Positions 1-7,421 of a stretch of 7,549 nt of DNA are shown here, piece after piece (the first letter of the stretch is position 1; every line of letters starts with the position of its first letter). A program made the position numbers and the translations under genes. The notes under the pieces are model-generated. The model saw nothing but the letters and a program-made list of their open reading frames with translations, ran no database searches and was not told the origin of the DNA. The stretch is from JAVVRI01 sp036654795 (lineage in GTDB: Bacteria; Bacteroidota; Bacteroidia; Bacteroidales; Tannerellaceae), in the NCBI GenBank assembly GCA_036654795.1, contig JAVVRI010000138.1:1-7549 (forward strand). Direction: 5' to 3'.

Positions 1-40
1 TTTAATAAGTATATGAAAGTCCTAGGCTTTTTATCCTATT

Positions 41-53
41 TGGAATCATTCCA
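41..53. repeat. 13-base palindrome TGGAAT-C-ATTCCA
   Basis: Two perfect 6-base arms surround a single central C. The single-base centre is too small for a stable RNA hairpin loop, so a dimeric protein-binding site is a more natural reading than a terminator. Function is unknown and a chance occurrence in AT-rich DNA is possible. Confidence 0.35.
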
Positions 54-267
54 TTTATAATGAAAAAAGACTTGTCCTTATTTTTGAAGAGTATAACGTC
101 TTTACTAGGAAGGGGATAGGACTGGTCTGAAGGAGATAGAAACTAATTATTGGGCTTTGTTTTGTTCTTTCAAAATCCTGTTAGAATAGGGGTATCTTGT
201 TGCTGTAAAGGGACAATGAAAAGATTGTCAGATGAATGCGGCTAACTACTTGAATCTAAAAGGGGTA

Positions 268-279
268 TTGAATATTCAA
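268..279. repeat. 12-base perfect palindrome TTGAATATTCAA
   Basis: This is a perfect dyad lying about 50 bases upstream of the candidate dnaA -33 element. The position would suit an operator or an initiator-binding site, but it does not match a DnaA box and I do not recognise it as a known operator. Function is inferred from symmetry and place only. Confidence 0.35.
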
Positions 280-327
280 AATCACCAAATAAAACAGGGC
301 TTTTTTTTTCGGAATTTAATTCTAAAC

Positions 328-360
328 TTTGTAGTCATTAAGTGAAAAAAGTTATAGTTG
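328..360 (+). promoter_or_regulatory. Candidate dnaA promoter, Bacteroides type
   Basis: TTTG at 328-331 and TATAGTTG at 353-360 are separated by 21 bases. This fits the Bacteroides -33 TTTG / -7 TAnnTTTG pattern with one mismatch in the -7 element. If used, transcription would start near 363-366 and leave an untranslated leader of only about 10 bases before the ATG. The call rests on pattern matching alone. Confidence 0.4.
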
Positions 361-373
361 AGAAATAAAAAAC

Positions 374-1771
374 ATGCAGACCGATTATCAAACATTGTGG
401 AATAAATGCCTCACAGTCATAAAAGACATTGTGCCGGAGGCCGCTTTTAACACATGGTTTATGCCGATAGTACCTTTGTCATACGAAGAAAATAAGTTTA
501 CCATACAGGTGCCTAGTCAATTCTTCTATGAATACTTGGAAGAGAAATACGTAAACGTTCTGAAAGTAACGCTTTATCGTGTGATCGGTCAAGGTACGAT
601 TCTTAACTATCGGGTAATGGTAGATAAGACGACAGGTGGTACTGTGGACTATCCTGCTGAGAATGGTTCATCGGCTATAAAGAAAATCACGCCTAAGGAT
701 GCCAATAAAGCGCCAAATCCTTTTGTGCAGTCTACACCCCAGGATTTGGATCCGCAGTTGAATCCGAAATATAATTTTGAAAACTATTTTGAAGGTACGA
801 GTAACAAACTAGTGCGTACTGCCGGAGAAGCCGTTGCGCAGAACCCGGGTAAGACAACCTTTAATCCTCTTTTTGTTTTTGGCCCTTCGGGGGTAGGTAA
901 GACACATTTGTGTCATGCAATAGGTACTCGTATTCGTGAATTACACCCTAGTAAAAAGGTGCTTTACGTATCTTCGCATTTGTTTCGCGTACAGTTTACC
1001 GATGCTATTCGCAAGAATACGACCAATGACTTTTTGAATTTTTATCAAAATATAGACGTCTTGTTACTGGATGATATTCAGGAGCTAATCGGAATGGATA
1101 AGACGCAAAATACGTTTTTTCATATATTCAATCACCTGCACCAATTGGGAAAACAATTGATTCTGACATCAGATAAGGCACCGGTAGATTTGCAAGGAAT
1201 GGAAGAGCGTCTTGTGACACGTTTGAAATGGGGACTGACGGCTGAGCTAAGTCGTCCGGATCTGGATCTTCGTAAAAAAATATTAAAGAATAAAATTAAT
1301 CATGATGGGATTGTGATTCCGGACGAAGTTTTTAATTTTATTGCAAATAACGTAACGGAGAATGTGCGCGATTTAGAAGGTATTCTGGTCTCGCTCATGG
1401 CAAATGCCGTGATTAATAACAAAGAAATTGATTTGACATTGACGAAGCGTGTAGTAAGTCAGGCTGTGCGTCTGGAGAAGAAGCAGATCTCTGTACAGAT
1501 GATTCAAGAGACCGTCTGCAATTATTTCAACTTGGAGCAGGCCGCTATTCAGACCCGCTCACGTAAACGTGAAATCGTACAGGCTCGCCAGATCACGATG
1601 TTCCTCTCCAAAAAGTATACAGATTGTTCTTTCTCACATATAGGTAAAATTGTGGGGAAGAAAGATCATGCAACGGTGTTGCATGCTTGTAAAACGATCA
1701 AAGATCAGATTGAAACAAGCAAGGATTTTCGCTTTACCGTTGAGGAGATTGAAGGTCAATTGAAAAATTAA
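374..1771 (+). CDS. dnaA: Chromosomal replication initiator protein DnaA
   Basis: DnaA binds DnaA boxes at the chromosomal origin, oligomerises with ATP, melts the origin and helps load the replicative helicase. All four family domains are visible in 465 residues, a normal length. Domain I, for self-interaction and helicase contact, covers about 1-85. A variable linker rich in P, N and Q runs to about 128. The AAA+ ATPase begins near LNPKYNF at 129, with Walker A GPSGVGKTH at 170-178, Walker B VLLLDD at 229-234 and the sensor II arginine R332 in RDLEG. The helix-turn-helix domain IV carries the signature GKKDHATVLHA, with D431, H432, A433 and T434 contacting DNA in studied homologues. The ATG is the chosen start because domain I begins directly there; upstream sequence is A-rich without a Shine-Dalgarno site, as is usual in Bacteroidota. 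A terminator follows the stop, so the gene appears monocistronic, and dnaN/recF do not follow it. Confidence 0.98.
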   Translation: MQTDYQTLWNKCLTVIKDIVPEAAFNTWFMPIVPLSYEENKFTIQVPSQFFYEYLEEKYVNVLKVTLYRVIGQGTILNYRVMVDKTTGGTVDYPAENGSSAIKKITPKDANKAPNPFVQSTPQDLDPQLNPKYNFENYFEGTSNKLVRTAGEAVAQNPGKTTFNPLFVFGPSGVGKTHLCHAIGTRIRELHPSKKVLYVSSHLFRVQFTDAIRKNTTNDFLNFYQNIDVLLLDDIQELIGMDKTQNTFFHIFNHLHQLGKQLILTSDKAPVDLQGMEERLVTRLKWGLTAELSRPDLDLRKKILKNKINHDGIVIPDEVFNFIANNVTENVRDLEGILVSLMANAVINNKEIDLTLTKRVVSQAVRLEKKQISVQMIQETVCNYFNLEQAAIQTRSRKREIVQARQITMFLSKKYTDCSFSHIGKIVGKKDHATVLHACKTIKDQIETSKDFRFTVEEIEGQLKN

Positions 1772-1795
1772 TTCTAATTCAACCATTAGCTATAG

Positions 1796-1832
1796 AAAGG
1801 GTGTCTCCTGAGCGGAGATACCCTTTTGTTTT
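1796..1832 (+). terminator. Rho-independent terminator of dnaA
   Basis: A 13-base-pair stem (1796-1808 with 1814-1826) contains one G-T wobble and encloses a 5-base loop, TGAGC. The 3' arm runs directly into TTTTGTTTT. It starts 24 bases after the dnaA stop codon. The stem has a GC-rich core and matches the classical intrinsic terminator layout, so read-through into the reductase gene should be limited. Confidence 0.92.
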
Positions 1833-1937
1833 AGTAAATACTTTAATAGCAAACTTTTCTTTTTTGGAAAAGAACCGTGAATTATAGTGCTCTTAATTAG
1901 TTGATATATAGCTATGTTGTCAATTTATACGGAAAAC

Positions 1938-1970
1938 TTTCTGACTGTATGTGTTTTTTATCTGTGATAA
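1938..1970 (+). promoter_or_regulatory. Candidate promoter and near-palindrome before the reductase gene
   Basis: TATCTGTG at 1959-1966 resembles the Bacteroides -7 element TAnnTTTG with one mismatch. The only -33-like element, TTTC at 1938-1941, is imperfect and its 17-base spacing is short. The -7 candidate overlaps an inverted repeat, TTATC-TGT-GATAA (1958-1970), ending 19 bases before the start codon. That position would suit repression by a dimeric regulator. The dyad is not a recognisable NrdR box, and no cobalamin-riboswitch B12 box is visible in the leader. Weak evidence overall. Confidence 0.25.
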
Positions 1971-1989
1971 TTTGGTCAATTAACGAACA

Positions 1990-4572
1990 ATGTTTAAACT
2001 TGCATCATTAAATAATATAACAACTGTGAACCATAAAACATACACGTTTGATGAAGCCTTTAAAGCTTCACTGGATTACTTTACCGGTGATGGATTGGCC
2101 GCTAAAGTATGGGTAAATAAATATGCTCTGAAAGATGCTTACGGCAATATTTATGAACAATCCCCAACACACATGCATCACCGTTTGGCGAGTGAAATTG
2201 CCCGTGTAGAACAGAAGTACCCGAATCCTTTGTCAGAAAAGGAACTCTTTGATCTGTTTGACCATTTCCGCTATATCGTTCCGCAAGGAAGCCCGATGAC
2301 AGGAATTGGCAATAATTATCAAATTGCATCACTATCAAATTGCTTTGTGATTGGATTGGATGGAGAAGCAGATTCGTACGGTGCAATTATTCGTGTGGAT
2401 GAAGAGCAGGTGCAGCTGATGAAACGTCGCGGCGGTGTGGGGCATGACTTGTCCCATATACGTCCGAAGGGCTCTCCTGTAAAGAATTCAGCACTGACGT
2501 CCACCGGACTTGTACCGTTTATGGAACGATATTCCAACTCTACCCGCGAAGTGGCGCAGGACGGAAGGCGCGGAGCTTTAATGCTGAGTGTTTCCATTAA
2601 GCACCCGGATTCGGAATCATTCATTGATGCTAAGATGACGGAAGGTAAAGTGACTGGAGCCAATGTGTCGGTCAAGATCGATGATGATTTTATGACAGCT
2701 GTAGTAAACGGTATTCCCTATAAACAACAATACCCGATCTATTCCGACGCTCCGACGACGGAGAGGGAGATTGACGCAACAGCCCTTTGGGGTAAGATTA
2801 TTCATAATGCCTGGAAGTCTGCTGAGCCGGGAGTCCTTTTCTGGGATACAATCTTGCGCGAATCGGTGCCGGATGTGTATGCTGATCTTGGTTTCCGTAC
2901 TGTTTCTACCAATCCTTGCGGAGAGATACCTCTTTGTCCGTATGATAGCTGTCGTTTGTTGGCGATCAATCTGTATTCTTATGTGGTGAATCCCTTTAAG
3001 AAAGAGGCCTATTTTGACTATGATCTATTTAAGAAACACGTAGCACTGGCACAGCGCATTATGGATGATATTATTGATCTGGAGTCTGAGAAGATTGAAA
3101 AGATCCTTGAAAAGATCGATTCTGACCCTGAGTCGATGGAGGTAAAGCAGACAGAACGCCACTTGTGGGAAAAGATACAAAAGAAGACTCTTCAAGGACG
3201 TCGTACTGGTGTCGGCATTACTGCCGAAGGCGATATGATAGCTGCTCTAAACCTGCGTTATGGTACGGAAGAAGCTACTGATTGCGCTGAAGAGATTCAA
3301 AAAACATTAGCCATTGCTGCCTATCGTTCGTCGGTAGAGATTGCAAAGGAACGCGGTGCTTTCGAGATATACGATGCTAAACGCGAAGAAAATAATCCGT
3401 TCATCAACCGTTTGCGTGAAGCTGATCCTGAATTGTATGAAGAGATGGTTAAGTATGGCCGTCGTAATATTGCTTGCCTTACCATTGCCCCGACCGGTAC
3501 AACCAGTCTGATGACGCAAACTACTTCCGGTATTGAACCGGTATTTCTGCCTGTCTACAAGCGCCGTCGAAAAGTGAATCCGAACGACACGGATGTACGG
3601 GTTGACTTTGTGGACGAAACTGGCGATGCTTTTGAGGAATACATTGTGTTCCACCATAAGTTTGTTACTTGGATGCTGGCGAATGGTTATTCGGCTTCTA
3701 AGAAGTATTCATCTACCGAGGTGGACGATATGGTTGCCAAGTCGCCTTACTTTAAGGCTACATCCAATGATGTGGATTGGATGCAGAAGGTGCGGATGCA
3801 GGGACGTATTCAAAAATGGGTAGATCATTCGATTAGTGTTACTATAAACCTTCCGTCCGATGCTACAGAGGAATTGGTTGACCGTCTGTATGTGGAGGCA
3901 TGGAAGTGTGGATGTAAAGGCTGCACGGTTTATCGTGATGGTTCCCGCTCAGGTGTGTTGCTGTCTGCCGATGGCAACAAGAAAAAAAAGAAAGAGGATT
4001 GTATTTGCATGGAGCCCCCAATTATTGTGGCTACTCGTCCTCGTGAACTGGACGCCGACGTGGTGAAGTTCCAGAACAATCGTGAGAAGTGGATCGCTTT
4101 TGTTGGTCTGCTCAATGGCCGCCCGTATGAAATCTTTACTGGTCTTGCGGACGATGACGAGGGAATTATGTTGCCGAAGAATGTATTGAAAGGTACCATC
4201 ATTAAAAGCTACGATGAGGATGGAGACAAGCATTACGACTTCCAATTCAAGAACAAGCGTGGCTACAAGATGACAATCGAAGGGCTCGATGGTAAGTTTG
4301 ATCCTGAGTTCTGGAACTATGCCAAACTGATATCCGGCGTGTTGCGTTACGGTATGCCTATCGACCAAGTTATCAAACTAGTACAAGGCATGGAGTTGAA
4401 CAACGAATCAATAAACACCTGGAAGAATGGTGTGGAACGTGCTTTGAAAAAGTATCTTCCGAACGGAACCGAGGCCAAAGGGCAGCGATGCCCTAATTGC
4501 GGACAAGAGACTCTTGTTTATCAGGAAGGATGTCTGATCTGTACTAATTGCGGTGCCTCACGGTGCGGATGA
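1990..4572 (+). CDS. nrdJ: Adenosylcobalamin-dependent ribonucleotide reductase (class II)
   Basis: This cytoplasmic enzyme reduces ribonucleotides to deoxyribonucleotides using a radical generated from coenzyme B12, with or without oxygen. It is 860 residues long. The catalytic core shows C118 in SLSNCF and the motif NPCGE at 308-312, followed by C321. Their spacing matches the Thermotoga class II enzyme: C310 is the expected thiyl-radical cysteine, C118 and C321 the expected redox pair, and N308 and E312 the expected active-site partners. A PTGTTS motif (501-506) lies in the conserved loop that helps hold the substrate phosphates. WKCGCKGCTVYRDGSR (638 onward) closes the core. A lysine-rich linker encoded by an A8 run leads to a C-terminal region ending in a six-cysteine tail (C834 to C859) that suits a zinc ribbon plus redox shuttle. 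No obvious N-terminal ATP-cone is seen. An in-frame TAA at 1981-1983 makes ATG 1990 the first possible start. The cofactor class is inferred from family resemblance. Confidence 0.93.
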   Translation: MFKLASLNNITTVNHKTYTFDEAFKASLDYFTGDGLAAKVWVNKYALKDAYGNIYEQSPTHMHHRLASEIARVEQKYPNPLSEKELFDLFDHFRYIVPQGSPMTGIGNNYQIASLSNCFVIGLDGEADSYGAIIRVDEEQVQLMKRRGGVGHDLSHIRPKGSPVKNSALTSTGLVPFMERYSNSTREVAQDGRRGALMLSVSIKHPDSESFIDAKMTEGKVTGANVSVKIDDDFMTAVVNGIPYKQQYPIYSDAPTTEREIDATALWGKIIHNAWKSAEPGVLFWDTILRESVPDVYADLGFRTVSTNPCGEIPLCPYDSCRLLAINLYSYVVNPFKKEAYFDYDLFKKHVALAQRIMDDIIDLESEKIEKILEKIDSDPESMEVKQTERHLWEKIQKKTLQGRRTGVGITAEGDMIAALNLRYGTEEATDCAEEIQKTLAIAAYRSSVEIAKERGAFEIYDAKREENNPFINRLREADPELYEEMVKYGRRNIACLTIAPTGTTSLMTQTTSGIEPVFLPVYKRRRKVNPNDTDVRVDFVDETGDAFEEYIVFHHKFVTWMLANGYSASKKYSSTEVDDMVAKSPYFKATSNDVDWMQKVRMQGRIQKWVDHSISVTINLPSDATEELVDRLYVEAWKCGCKGCTVYRDGSRSGVLLSADGNKKKKKEDCICMEPPIIVATRPRELDADVVKFQNNREKWIAFVGLLNGRPYEIFTGLADDDEGIMLPKNVLKGTIIKSYDEDGDKHYDFQFKNKRGYKMTIEGLDGKFDPEFWNYAKLISGVLRYGMPIDQVIKLVQGMELNNESINTWKNGVERALKKYLPNGTEAKGQRCPNCGQETLVYQEGCLICTNCGASRCG
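4489..4569 (+). other. Six-cysteine C-terminal tail of the reductase (protein region)
   Basis: The last 27 residues contain C834, C837, C848, C851, C854 and C859. CPNCG at 834-838 and CTNCG at 851-855 form two CxxC knuckles typical of a zinc ribbon, and the protein ends in SRCG. In class II and class I reductases, C-terminal cysteines carry reducing equivalents to the active-site pair. I infer that some of these six bind zinc and others, probably including C859, are the shuttle. Confidence 0.6.
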
Positions 4573-4592
4573 GGGAAGGAAAATGAAATAAT

Positions 4593-4652
4593 AAAAAAGG
4601 AAGAACAGAGAATTAAGTGTTAACACTTTAAATTCTTTGTCCTTCCTTTTTT
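4593..4652 (+). terminator. Long hairpin terminator, probably bidirectional
   Basis: Positions 4593-4619 pair with 4624-4652 around a TTAA loop (4620-4623). The pairing has one A-C mismatch (4604/4641), one G-T wobble (4608/4637) and a two-base bulge (4629-4630). The apex AAGTG-TTAA-CACTT is a perfect palindrome. The base is A6 paired with T6, so the structure ends in a T run on either strand and could also stop transcription arriving from the other side. It begins 20 bases after the reductase stop codon. Confidence 0.85.
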
Positions 4653-4678
4653 ATTGTTCTTTCTTTTTTATATCTTCG
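4647..4678 (+). promoter_or_regulatory. Candidate malQ promoter overlapping the terminator tail
   Basis: TATCTTCG at 4671-4678 matches the Bacteroides -7 pattern TAnnTTTG with one mismatch. TTTT at 4647-4650 lies exactly 20 bases upstream where TTTG is expected. Transcription would start near 4682, giving a leader of about 20 bases. The -33 candidate lies inside the T run of the preceding hairpin. Confidence 0.35.
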
Positions 4679-4702
4679 TCACCGTAACTAAATTAGATAC
4701 TT

Positions 4703-7387
4703 ATGAAGGTCACATTTAATATAAACTTCCATACCGTATGGGGGCAGAGTGTATGTATCGTAGGCTCTATTCCGGGGCTTGGTTCTTGGGAACCGGCGTT
4801 GGCTAAAGAAATGAATTACTTGGGTGAAGGTGCTTGGCAACTGCGTTTGGAGTGTCCATCTTCCGTCCAAACGATTGAATATCGTTACTTCCTTCGGGTA
4901 AACGAAAAACAGATTTTTGAAGAGTGGGAAAAGAATCACCGGATTGTTCTGGATGGCCGGTCGGAATGTTATACCCTCTATGATTACTGGCAAATCCGCC
5001 CAACTAATCTGGCCTTTTACTCCTCTGCCTTTACAAAAAGCCTTTTTGCTCATCCCTGCAATACGCATGAACGCGTGATTCGTAGTGGCAAGAAGCTGGT
5101 CATTAAGATATCTGCCCCACGGGTAGAGAAGAACCAAACGATCGCTATTACCGGAAACCAACCTTGCCTAGGGGACTGGAACCCGGACAAGGCTTTGATC
5201 CTTAGTTGCGACACTTTCCCGGAGTGGCATATTGATTTGGACGCAAATGAGATTAACTATCCGCTTGAATATAAATTCCTAGTGTATGATCATGACAGCC
5301 GGCAGCCTCTTTACTGGGAGGTGGACGAAAATCGTACCCTCAGCCTGCCGGAGCAGGAGGTGGGCGAGACAGTATCTATCTCCGGTCTCTATTTTCGAGA
5401 CAATTTGCCGCAATGGCGTTGTGCCGGATCGGTGATTCCGGTGTTTTCGCTTCGCTCCGAACGCAGTTTTGGGGTAGGCGACTTGGGCGACTTGCATATG
5501 CTGGTGGATTGGGCGAAAAAGACGCATCAGCGCATTATTCAGGTGTTGCCGATGAATGATACAACGATGAGTCGTACTTGGGCAGACTCTTATCCTTATA
5601 GCGCTATTTCTATTTATGCCCTCCATCCGATGTATATCAATTTGCGATTGATGGGGGAACTCAACGATCTTAAACAAGCTGATTTCTTTGCACAAAAGCA
5701 ACAGGAGTTGAATGCATTGCCATCGCTCGATTATGAAGCGGTTGTTAAATACAAAGAAAAGTACTGTCAAGCCTTTTTTAATCAGGAGGGACATGCTATT
5801 CTGGAAAGCGAAGCCTACCATAAGTTTTATGCCGAAAACGAATATTGGCTGATCCCTTATGCTACTTACTGCTATTTGCGCGAAAGTTACGGTACGTCTG
5901 ACTTTACGCAGTGGGAAGGTAATGCCGTCTACAACGCCACCCGCGTACGTGGCCTTTGTCGTCCTGGCAGCGAGGCGTATGAGGAAATCACTTTCTCCTT
6001 TTTCCTTCAATTTGTTCTTCATACTCAGTTTAAGGCTGTTTCGGACTATGCTCGCAAGAACGGGATTGTACTAAAGGGGGATCTGCCAATCGGTGTAAAC
6101 CGTACCAGCATCGAAGCTTGGACAGAACCTCAGTATTTCAATCTGGACAGTCAGGCTGGTGCTCCGCCTGACGACTTCTCGGTAATCGGTCAGAACTGGG
6201 GCTTCCCTACTTATAATTGGGAGGTGATGGAGATGGACAACTTTGCTTGGTGGAAACGCCGCTTTCGCAAGTTGAGCGATTATTTTGACTGTTTCCGTAT
6301 TGATCACATACTGGGCTTCTTCCGCATCTGGGAAGTGCCTGAGGAATATGTTGAGGGGCTTTGCGGCCACTTCAATCCGGCTCTTCCGCTGACGAAGGGT
6401 GAGATTGAGCAGTATGGTTTCTCCTTTAACGAATCACGCTTTACGACGGCGCATATCAATGAGCAGTTCCTGCCGACTTTGTTTGGTGAGTATGCTGACG
6501 AGGCGAACACCTATTTGGCGCAATCCTCTTCGCGCCATTATGTGCTAAAACCCTTCTGCGACACACAGCGGAAGATCGAACGGTTGTTTACTGGAAAGAA
6601 AGATGAAGCCTCTTTATGTGTTAAGCAAGGGTTATTTACGATTGCCAACGAAGTACTTTTCCTAAAAGATCCGCACGATGACGAAAGGTTCCATCCCCGT
6701 ATCTCAGCTCATTTGTCGTTTATCTATCGCGAGTTGAGCCAATCCGATCGGTATGCCTTCGACCAGTTGTCCTGGAACTTCTTCTACCAGCGCCATAATG
6801 AGTTTTGGAAAGTTCAGGCTTTCAAACGTCTGACTCCGTTGGTAGCTTGCACTGATATGCTGGTGTGTGGCGAGGACTTGGGCATGATACCTGAGTCGGT
6901 ACCCGACGTAATGAGTAAGTTGCAAATATTCAGCCTTGAGATAGAGCGTATGCCGAAGACCTCGCAGCGCGAGTTTGCCGACTTACCTAATCTGCCCTAT
7001 CATTCAGTCTGTACGACCTCTACGCACGATATGTCGCCACTACGCAGTTGGTGGAAGGAGGATCGCGAGAAGACGCAGCGCTATTATAACAACGTGTTGC
7101 TTCGTAATGGCGAGGCGCCGAGTGAGTGTACGGCCGAACTGGCTACGCAGATCGTTACCAATCACTTGAACGCACCCTCTATGCTTGCCATCATTCCTTT
7201 GCAGGATTGGTTTGCAATGGACGATGCTATCAAGTCTCCGGACGTGGAGTCTGAGCGTATCAATGTGCCTTCCAACCCGAATCATTGCTGGTGTTACCGC
7301 ATGCACATTCCGCTCGAAGCACTTCTGAAAGCCGACGGCTTAAACCGGAAAATAGTCTCCTTAATAGAGGATGCAGGACGCCGTTAG
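4703..7387 (+). CDS. malQ: 4-alpha-glucanotransferase, DPE2-like, with two CBM20 domains
   Basis: This GH77 enzyme moves glucosyl or maltosyl units between alpha-1,4-glucans, recycling maltose and short maltodextrins. Two starch-binding CBM20 modules come first. Module 1 (about 1-100) has W29 in LGSWEP and W75 in EEWEKNHR; module 2 (about 118-225) has W159 in LGDWNP and W205 in YWEVDENR. These match the two tryptophans of CBM20 sugar-binding site 1. GH77 runs from about 240 to the end. It contains GAPPDDFS (486-493), WGFPTYNW (499-506), nucleophile D534 in FRIDH, acid/base E724 in GEDLG and D776 in STHDM. D534 and E724 lie 190 residues apart, against about 47 in the simple Thermus enzyme, so a roughly 140-residue insertion splits the catalytic domain as in plant DPE2. 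No signal peptide is seen, so the enzyme is probably cytoplasmic and may act on glycogen. The ATG precedes the first CBM20 strand directly. Length (894 residues) fits this subtype, and a hairpin separates it from the upstream gene. Confidence 0.95.
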   Translation: MKVTFNINFHTVWGQSVCIVGSIPGLGSWEPALAKEMNYLGEGAWQLRLECPSSVQTIEYRYFLRVNEKQIFEEWEKNHRIVLDGRSECYTLYDYWQIRPTNLAFYSSAFTKSLFAHPCNTHERVIRSGKKLVIKISAPRVEKNQTIAITGNQPCLGDWNPDKALILSCDTFPEWHIDLDANEINYPLEYKFLVYDHDSRQPLYWEVDENRTLSLPEQEVGETVSISGLYFRDNLPQWRCAGSVIPVFSLRSERSFGVGDLGDLHMLVDWAKKTHQRIIQVLPMNDTTMSRTWADSYPYSAISIYALHPMYINLRLMGELNDLKQADFFAQKQQELNALPSLDYEAVVKYKEKYCQAFFNQEGHAILESEAYHKFYAENEYWLIPYATYCYLRESYGTSDFTQWEGNAVYNATRVRGLCRPGSEAYEEITFSFFLQFVLHTQFKAVSDYARKNGIVLKGDLPIGVNRTSIEAWTEPQYFNLDSQAGAPPDDFSVIGQNWGFPTYNWEVMEMDNFAWWKRRFRKLSDYFDCFRIDHILGFFRIWEVPEEYVEGLCGHFNPALPLTKGEIEQYGFSFNESRFTTAHINEQFLPTLFGEYADEANTYLAQSSSRHYVLKPFCDTQRKIERLFTGKKDEASLCVKQGLFTIANEVLFLKDPHDDERFHPRISAHLSFIYRELSQSDRYAFDQLSWNFFYQRHNEFWKVQAFKRLTPLVACTDMLVCGEDLGMIPESVPDVMSKLQIFSLEIERMPKTSQREFADLPNLPYHSVCTTSTHDMSPLRSWWKEDREKTQRYYNNVLLRNGEAPSECTAELATQIVTNHLNAPSMLAIIPLQDWFAMDDAIKSPDVESERINVPSNPNHCWCYRMHIPLEALLKADGLNRKIVSLIEDAGRR

Positions 7388-7421
7388 AAACACCCGCCTA
7401 TAACTAATGGGAACGAAGAGA

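Larger units (their letters stand above)
1..373. other. Intergenic region upstream of dnaA, no convincing gene
   Basis: This AT-rich stretch contains no ORF of convincing length on either strand and no recognisable tRNA or other RNA gene. Frame 1 is open from the window edge to a TAA at 58-60, so positions 1-60 could be the last codons of an upstream gene, but 19 open codons can easily occur by chance. It also contains two short perfect palindromes (41-53 and 268-279), two copies of AGGGGTAT (188-195 and 261-268), and a run of nine T at 301-309 without a clear GC-rich stem before it. I searched for TTATCCACA-type DnaA boxes on both strands and found none, so an origin of replication is not supported here. 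Confidence 0.6.

Noticed and set aside
130..167. AAGGAG Shine-Dalgarno-like site upstream of dnaA
   Set aside because: No ATG, GTG or TTG start with a usable frame follows at a suitable distance.
291..310. Possible terminator ending in T9 upstream of dnaA
   Set aside because: The bases before the T run form only a weak AAAA/TTTT pairing around CAGGGC. No GC-rich stem is present.
1854..1872. Hairpin CTTTTC/GAAAAG in the leader of the reductase gene
   Set aside because: Six weak base pairs around a T-rich loop in AT-rich DNA. This is easily explained by composition.
1958..1970. Possible DnaA box
   Set aside because: TTATCTGTG and its reverse-strand counterpart TTATCACAG both differ from TTATCCACA at three or more key positions.
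1833..1989. Cobalamin riboswitch
   Set aside because: No B12 box resembling AGCCACTG is visible, and the space between the dnaA terminator and the start codon is shorter than a typical full element.
3949..4368. 139-codon minus-strand ORF inside the reductase gene
   Set aside because: Antisense to a continuous, conserved coding frame, with no motif or plausible start context.
4688..5161. 157-codon minus-strand ORF over the malQ start
   Set aside because: It overlaps the first CBM20 module, which has clear binding residues on the + strand. It has no recognisable domain of its own.
5279..6022. 247-codon ORF on the minus strand inside malQ
   Set aside because: It lies fully within the well-supported GH77 coding sequence, opposite conserved residues. 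Its translation shows no family motifs and looks like an antisense shadow.
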